Part shown: positions 58,500-64,000 of the stretch, one piece after another
How positions within the stretch are numbered: the stretch's first letter is position 1
Layout: the number at the start of each line of letters is the position of its first letter
Assembly: GCA_022478985.1 (NCBI GenBank)
Contig: JAKSZP010009201.1
Span: 310,001-374,000 of the forward strand
Origin: Massospora cicadina
Lineage: Eukaryota > Entomophthoromycota > Entomophthoromycetes > Entomophthorales > Entomophthoraceae
Reading direction: 5' to 3'
DNA: 64,000 bases
The notes under the pieces: generated by a model
Databases searched by the model: none
What the model was told of the DNA's origin: nothing
The model's input: only the letters and a program-made list of their open reading frames with translations
Translations under genes and position numbers: made by a program

Positions 58500-59175
58500 G
58501 TCTTAGTCATACTTGGAATAATCAGGTTGTGCATCAGATGAAGCTGCATCAAAGGATGATTCCAAACCCTCCAAACAAGAAGGTAGGGGAACCACCACAA
58601 TGGGCTTCAGCACAGATGCAAGGCTAAGGGTGTGAAGTTGGGGCCAGTGGAGCAAGTCACCCTGAGCGTCAGCCTCAGATAAAGGAACAACTAGTGTGCG
58701 GCCATTTTTTACTGTTAAGAAAAGGTTATTCTCTTTCAAGTTGGTTCTTTTGTCAAACTTCCGCCACCAAAACCACACCCAAAATGAAAGGGTACTAGAG
58801 GTTTTTGATATCTTAGAAGTGATCTGACAAGTAGTTCTTGCCAACCTGATAGTCCACTGTCCCAATGATCTTCAGAATGAGAATACCTTGGGATGCCCCT
58901 CCCCTAACCATACCACCTGGCAGGTTACTCAGCCCAAGATAGTCGGTAAGGCACAGGTCCATAAAGTTTTCAGTGGCGCCAGTATCCACCAGAATAGTGG
59001 TGCTGATTTTCCCTAAAGGAGACGAAAAGGTAGCAGTTAGAAGAAAATACCCCAAATTTCTTTATTTAAAGCAGAAAATTCCAGTACTTTACCACCAAAC
59101 TCTTCATCTGGCATCAACATGTCACCCTGGTATGAGTTTTAATCAAATAATGGAGAGGGATATTTGGCCACTTTT
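58500..59175 (-). pseudogene. Element G protease and gag end
   Basis: The frame 59055-58813 opens YFLLTATFSSPLGKISTTIL, then VDTGATENFMD with D-T-G intact, and continues GGMVRGGASQGILI. Downstream frame 58865-58503 is the spacer to RT. Upstream (59175-59060) gag ends A-K-Y-P-S-P-L-F-D, then SYQGDMLMPDE, as in C. The gag match ends at the left edge of H's LTR. Confidence 0.8.
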
Positions 59176-60544
59176 TGTCATGGAAACGGCAGAAGAAGTT
59201 TAGACCAACCTGCCAGTTGGGACGCGTGAGCACCCAAAAATCATGCCAGAATGCCAGAGGCATTGCCAACCATATGACTTGATATGGAGCTGGGAAATAG
59301 GATACCATGAAATGGTGGCGGAATGTCAGGGTTAGGAGTATCCCAATTGCAAACCACACTGAATATACTTCAGACCCAGGGGTTCTGGTAACAGGGGATG
59401 AAACTACTGGGATAGCTTCTGCGAGATTCTTGGTTGCTAAAACCACTTTGTTGGGGGTGGCAGAGAGCCGCATTTTCTCTTGTAGTTGGCGGACATAGGT
59501 CCATAAGATCCCTGTATATTGCTGCCAAAAGGAAATGAGAATAGGGTTATAAAGCCAAAAATTCAGACTTGTTGAGTCCAATTGGCAATGGAGGGGACCA
59601 TGGTAACCAAGAGAATCAGTAAGGCCCACCCAGAGTGTGGAGCGGCGGACCACCAGGGAAATACCATATAGAATGTGGTCAAACGGAAGGAGATAAAAAT
59701 TTTGGGTTTTAATAAAATTTTATTTGGGAAATAAAGTAAAAAATCGACCAACAATTTTCTCAGTGCCTTTCAACGGATTAAAAAGTGGTCAATTGGGTAG
59801 TGATAAGGCGTGGTCAGGATCCACAAATTTGGCCTAACTGGCGAATTGGTTGATAGTGGGGGGGTTTATTCTTTGGGAACTGACATCACAAAATTTAGCG
59901 GTGGGCCGAGTCTCTGTCTGTTCAACCTCAAACATCTGGACCAGGGGTCAATTATGTTTCTGACAGTTAGCACGATGGCGTTTGGCCCTATAAGCGACAG
60001 GAATCCCCCAAGGCCATCCCATATAGGGATGGGACCATTTGGTTGGGATCAGGTTAGGGACAGCCAACCTGCACGCGCTCGGTCATTTAACCATTCATTT
60101 GGTCAATATTATCCCATGGGCGCAATGCCCAAATTACTATCAGAGGACTTCAAAATCTCTTCAATGGCGCCCAATATTTGTTCTACTAATTTAGGGGTCA
60201 AATTGGAACTGTCAGTTGATCTGGCTGATATCTCATTCTTCATACTTTTACAGCCATTTGAATTTTGGCCATCAGCCCAATTGCCACCTGAATTAGGTCT
60301 GACCAATTTTAGTTCAATGATCTTGGCACAGATTTCACTAAATCCCTACAACAGTTCCACTGAGGTGAGTGAGGGGATCGGGGGTGTGATCCAGAGCAGA
60401 TGGGCTGTCACCCATCGCTCATCAACTATGTGGGTGAGATCGCCCTGGGTGATGAGGGGTACCACCATCCTCTTTGGTGTTTTCTTATTCAGGAACGTAA
60501 AGATAGCTCGATTGAGAGCCAAAGGACACTCCCCAAGACTTACA
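59176..60544 (-). repeat. 3' LTR of element H (1369 bp)
   Basis: Minus strand starts TGTAAGTCTTGGGGAG directly after the polypurine tract and ends TTTCCATGACA, after which G's gag resumes. Aligns with B's 5' LTR (26786-27988). The frame of the chromodomain runs on into it as far as 60346. The 281-codon plus-strand frame at 59810-60655 lies across this LTR in antisense and is taken as chance. Confidence 0.72.
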
Positions 60545-62250
60545 TTACCCTTTCCTTTTTCTAGAGGGACAGCCCCCCCACCAGGAAACTTCACCAGAGC
60601 CACGTTCTTATGCGCTCTAGGTAACTTGATAGCCATAATCATCGCGGCCTTCTGAAGTGGGCAGGGAGCCTCGGGGTGGGATGTGTGGAAAGCATCATCC
60701 AGGTCCATACAATTTCGTGCAACTGTAAGCCTTGACCCAACTGTTTTTGTAAGCTGGATATCCTTTCCAGGCCACAAGATATTGAACTGATTGTCACGAT
60801 TTCCAAGATGCCAGGATGGCCTCCACTTTGGCTTCCTCCTCATTATTGATGACAATTGGTTCTAAGTCTGTGGGAATTACACCCTTAAAGGGCAACAGCT
60901 GGGATACATGTAAAACTGGGTGTTGCTTCCAATGCGTGGGAAGCTTCAAATGGAACACCCCATTTCCTAATACCTCCTCCACTAAGTGGGGACCTGAAGA
61001 TTTGCTGGCGAATTTGCAGGAAGGGATTTGGATTCACAAATGGCAAGTATTGAGCATGACATAAGAACCCACCATAAAGTCATGACCCGGAAGGCGCTTG
61101 TGATCCTGCAAATTGCTTATAGTCATCAATGGCTTTAGTGAGGTGTTCCCACACTAAAGCTTGGGTCAATTGAATATGGGCAGCATGATCCGTGGCAGCT
61201 TGCACTTCTGGTTGCAAGCATGCTCCAACTGAGAACGATGGGTTATAACCCAACGTTGCTTCATATGGTGAAAAACCCGTGGAAGCGTGAGTCCCATTAT
61301 TGTATGAAAATTGAGCAAGAGGCAGGTCATCAGCCCAGGTATCCTGCGCTGCTACAGCATAACAATGAAGGTACTGTTTAAGAACTTGATTAACCCGCTC
61401 AGTCTGGTCGTCAGACTGGGGTGATATGCTGTGGATTGACAGGGGGTTATCTTAAGGATTGACAAGAGTTCACTCCAAAACTGGGTGGTAAACTGAGTAC
61501 CCCTGTCACTAACAATTTCCTGGGGAAGACCAAACATCGAAAACACATGTCAAATGAATAGACACGCCGTTTCTTCTGACATAATTGCAGAAGTACAAGG
61601 AATAAACAGGGAAAATTTGGTAAAGCAATCTACCACTACCATTACCGCTGTGAAACCATTAGAGCAGGGGAGGTTGACAATGAAATCTATGGACACCGAG
61701 GTCCATGGACCTTCCGCCTGTTGTAAAGGGTGCAGAAGACCATTTTTTCCAGAACGGTCCAACTTGGCCCTAGCACAAATAACACAATCGGCGATCCAAG
61801 CTGGAACCTCTTTGGTCAGTCCTGCCCAATTAAAGGTTCGCTTGATCAAGTCAATGCATTTCTTGTTACTGGGGTGTCTGACCACGGGGGGATCATGGTG
61901 TGTGTGGAATACGTTCAGGCGGAAGGAGGGGGAACCCAAACATGAGAACAAAAGTAAATGAGACCTTCTTCTAAAGAATATGAGGAGTGTTTGGGACTCA
62001 AGTGAGTCAAGTGTTCAATCAACTCCACGCCCTCAGGGCAGGCCATTTGGATGGCTAACACCTGGGCCAATAACAGATCATCAGGTGACAATGTGGCAGA
62101 GGAAACAACGGAGGGAGCGATTGACAGAATTTGAGTGGCAAAAATCATGGTTACGAGATCCTCTTCCTCAGGTTCCAAGGGACAGTGAGCGGGACTATGT
62201 CTTAGGAAATTGGGAAGGACATTTAGCGCACCTTTGACAAATTCATATTT
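60346..62250 (-). pseudogene. Element H integrase and chromodomain, frame extending into LTR
   Basis: Zinc region HDPPVVRHPSNKKCIDLIKR near 61900 and CVICARAKLDRSG near 61780; core AEGPWTSVSIDFIVNLP near 61720-61670 (first Asp), VMVVVDCFTKFSLFIPC near 61650, [14 protein letters not shown] near 61530 (second Asp). A frameshift near 61425 separates AYHP from [11 protein letters not shown] (Glu). AQFSYNNGTHASTGFSPYEA near 61310-61255. The open frame 60982-60794 reads HWKQHPVLHVSQLLPFKG, then EAILASWKS; chromodomain QYLVAWKGYPAYKNSWV; its C-terminal frame 60855-60346 passes the polypurine tract and ends in the LTR after DERWVTAHLLW. Confidence 0.85.
60545..60561 (-). promoter_or_regulatory. Polypurine tract of element H
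   Basis: Minus-strand GAAAAAGGAAAGGGTAA next to the LTR start TGTAAG. It is translated as part of the chromodomain frame (LEKGKGNVS). Confidence 0.72.
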
Positions 62251-62299
62251 GAAGTTAAAAACTGCACAGGTCCCAATAGGTTCGGGCTTGCCAGTGTGC

Positions 62300-62830
62300 C
62301 AATTTTTGAGGTTTGCAAAAATACAAGAGAGCTTGGTGATCTGTGTGAACTGTTAACTCATGATGAGCACCCTGCAACAGGTACTACCAATGAGTTAATG
62401 CCCATGCAACAGCAGCCAGTTCCTTGTCATAAATGGCCCAGGACTGCTCCGTAGCAGTATATTTTTGGGAGAAATAAGTGACCAGATGTTTGAGACCATC
62501 ATGGTCCTGAAGCAGCACCGCGCCCACAACTACCAATGAAGCATTGCATGCAATGATATACAGTTTGGTAGGATTGGCGTGTTTCAAAATGGGAGGAGAC
62601 ACAAATACTTCCTTAAATGATTCAAACGCCTGCTGGCATTTGGGGGTCCAACAAAATGGTACTTTTTTTCCTGTGAGGGGATGGAGCGGGGTGGCCAACT
62701 GGGAAAGTGTGGGGGAAAATTTCTTTAAGAAAATGATAGTACCCAAGAAACTTTGGAGCTGCTTCTGTGTAGTTGGGGTTGGCCATTCACGGATTGCATC
62801 TAATTTGTTGGGGGGGATGGCGAACACCTT
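62300..62830 (-). pseudogene. Element H RNase H
   Basis: The open frame 62827-62384 reads REWPTPTTQKQLQSFLGTII (RT thumb/connection), PLTGKKVPFCWTPKCQQAFE, SPPILKHANPTKLYIIACNA (catalytic Asp now Asn), YFSQKYTATEQSWAIYDKEL with the Glu, ending WALTHW. Removes RNA from the RNA-DNA hybrid when active. The third block continues after a frameshift, near 62370-62300. Confidence 0.82.
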
Positions 62831-62832
62831 CT

Positions 62833-63470
62833 TTAAGTACCAAGTTTCTGAGAAATGTAACCTCTTCCTTGTAAAACTTGCACTTGGAAGCTTTGAGGAA
62901 ACAGGCCTGCTTTATGCAAAGCAGCCACCACTGCTTCTAAGTCGATATCATGTTGTTTGGGAGTTGGGGAATGGACTAGGATATCATTGATATAAGCAAT
63001 AGCGCAGGAGAGACAGAGATCCTTTAACACATTGTCGATCATTTATTAAAATTTAGCAGGAGCATTTTTCAGCCCAAAGGGCATTACACGAAATTGAAAA
63101 ATGCCTCGCCTCATTCAGATTGCAGTCAGCCATTCTTGTCCTTCCATCACTCAAATCTGATTGAAAGCGTTCACCAGATCCAATTTTGAAAAAACATGGG
63201 ATTTGGCAATTGCCTGACTGATTATCTGTTCTAAGGGCAATGGGTAGGGATCTGTAACTGATATTTTGTTCAGGTGACCGTAATCTATGCAAGGACGGAG
63301 TGATCCATCCAATTTTCTTGCAAATATGATAGGGGAGGCGATGAGAGAGGTTTCTTTGAACAACCAGCCTTTTTTTAACATATCATCCAACCAGGTATTG
63401 TGTGCAGCCTCTTCCTCCGCTGTATGAGGATACAGCGGGCAGTTGATGTTCACCAATTCCACGGTTGTTC
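62833..63470 (-). pseudogene. Element H reverse transcriptase
   Basis: The frame 63462-63151 reads LVNINCPLYPHTAEEEAAHN, KKGWLFKETSLIASPIIFAR, LRPCIDYGHLNKISVTDPYP, then SHVFSKLDLVNAFNQI and a stop. After frame changes: FQFRVMPFGLKNAPAKF near 63090-63050, and in 63042-62833 IDNVLKDLCLSCAIAYINDI (YxDD as YIND) and LVHSPTPKQHDIDL. Serves as the reference for the B fragments. Confidence 0.87.
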
Positions 63471-63479
63471 AAAATCCAC

Positions 63480-64000
63480 AATCATACCTGGAATGTTTTG
63501 GCAGATGGTCCACTTTTTTCATATCAAAGATTTCCCAGTATTGCATTAAGCTTTCAGGGAAATTGGCTGGGATGCCTGCGGAGGTAACTAAGGTAGTGAT
63601 AGAGCTGGTTCCTTGTATTTTTTTGAGGGTGTCAATCAAAGGAACTCTCCCTCTGAATCATCATTGGTAAATGACAATGTATTAGACTCTAAGTGAATCT
63701 TCACATGTTGTCAACGCCACCATCCCACACCCAAGATCACTGGGAATACCAGGTTTGGCATGGCCAAAAACTGATCACAGAAGTTATATTGGTGGATTGA
63801 GAAGTGTAACGGCTGGTGAATGACATATGAAGACTGGTAAGCAGATGAGGCCACCATTACTGAGGCGCCCACATCCATTTCCAATTTTAATTGTGTTCCA
63901 ATTTGACACTCATAAAGTTCCTCGCTGCTCCAGTATCCACCAGAGCTTTGAAGGATACATGATGAGGACCAACACTGATTCTCATAGGGACAAGAAAATA
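63480..64000 (-). pseudogene. Element H protease, upstream part
   Basis: Minus strand from the window edge: PMRISVGPHHVSFKALVDTG, AARNFMSVKL with D-T-G-A intact (near 63945-63905), then LEMDVGASVMVASSAYQSSY, and FLAMPNLVFPVILGVGWW near 63770-63720, the typical protease C-terminal strand and helix. Gag should follow to the right of 64000. Confidence 0.75.

Larger units (their letters stand above)
54728..59175 (-). mobile_element. Ty3/Gypsy element G (chromodomain type, related to C), 5' part beyond H
   Basis: The 3' LTR at 54728-55564 is followed rightwards on the minus strand by chromodomain, integrase, RNase H, RT, protease and the gag end. The succession stops at 59175 in the gag segment shared with C (KYPSPLFD), exactly where H's LTR begins, so H inserted here and the rest of G should lie right of the window. 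G is the best preserved chromodomain copy: YMDD, DTGA, RNase H Asp and integrase SDGQTE are intact, though frameshifts remain. Confidence 0.85.
59176..64000 (-). mobile_element. Ty3/Gypsy element H (chromodomain type, B family), 5' part beyond window
   Basis: Minus strand from right: protease, RT, RNase H, integrase, chromodomain, polypurine tract, 3' LTR. Shares LTR and pol with B. Inserted into G's gag segment in the same orientation. RT keeps most blocks but YxDD is YIND, and RNase H Asp is Asn (CNAS), so it looks inactive. Its 5' LTR and gag lie to the right of the window. Confidence 0.87.

Noticed and set aside
59810..60655. 281-codon open frame on the plus strand, the longest in the window
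   Set aside because: It lies antisense to H's chromodomain end and across H's 3' LTR, and its codons are the complement of recognised H coding. No domain is recognisable in it.
1..64000. Repeat-induced point mutation (C to T bias) as the cause of the many stops
   Set aside because: Decay includes many frameshifts and non-C/T changes, and I could not count dinucleotide bias. A RIP index over the aligned LINE copies would decide it.
1..64000. Host protein genes, tRNA/rRNA genes, CRISPR arrays
   Set aside because: Every extended coding-like region resolves to Gypsy or LINE remnants, or is too short and unmatched. No cloverleaf, rRNA or regularly spaced repeat was seen.

Overview
This 64 kb window holds no host gene, RNA gene or CRISPR array that I can recognise. 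It is a eukaryotic, repeat-filled locus made almost entirely of decayed retrotransposons stacked inside one another. They are Ty3/Gypsy LTR elements (several with an integrase chromodomain) and one family of APE-type, L1-like LINEs. Chromodomain Gypsy elements together with a LINE whose ORF1 carries a CCHC knuckle fit a filamentous fungus with a transposon-swollen genome. That host assignment is inference only. Every coding region carries frameshifts and stops, so coding entries are given as pseudogenes.

Left third (1-25.6 kb): one plus-strand chromodomain Gypsy element, here called A. Its 5' LTR (1-550) is cut by the window edge and its 3' LTR lies at 24034-25609. Four or five later insertions split it: an ORF1-only LINE-like element X (1740-3633), three full-length copies of one LINE family L (L-1 3645-8921 plus, L-2 9333-14628 minus, L-3 15796-21086 plus; each about 5.3 kb), a roughly 500-bp AT-rich insert holding L-3, and a minus-strand solo LTR inside A's 3' LTR. 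A's protease, reverse transcriptase, RNase H, integrase and chromodomain can be read in order between the insertions.

Middle (26.8-52.1 kb): plus-strand Gypsy element B starts with its LTR at 26786. A complete minus-strand chromodomain element C (29870-35810) sits in B's RT, and a complete plus-strand element D (36563-50981) sits in B's RNase H. D is itself interrupted in gag by a related element E (38424-45563), and E carries a solo LTR (43732-44260) in its integrase end. C, D and that solo LTR have target duplications matching at 4 of 5 bases. Removing C or D with one target copy rejoins B's reading frame. B's similarity stops at about 52.08 kb and its 3' LTR was not found.

Right (53.3-64 kb): a plus-strand solo LTR F (53294-54184) faces minus-strand element G (from 54728, related to C). 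G is interrupted near the end of its gag by element H (minus, same family as B). H's long 3' LTR is 59176-60544 and its pol runs off the right edge.

A recurring feature is that in A, C, G and H the integrase/chromodomain reading frame continues through the polypurine tract into the LTR, where a short tail around an R-W-V motif is conserved.
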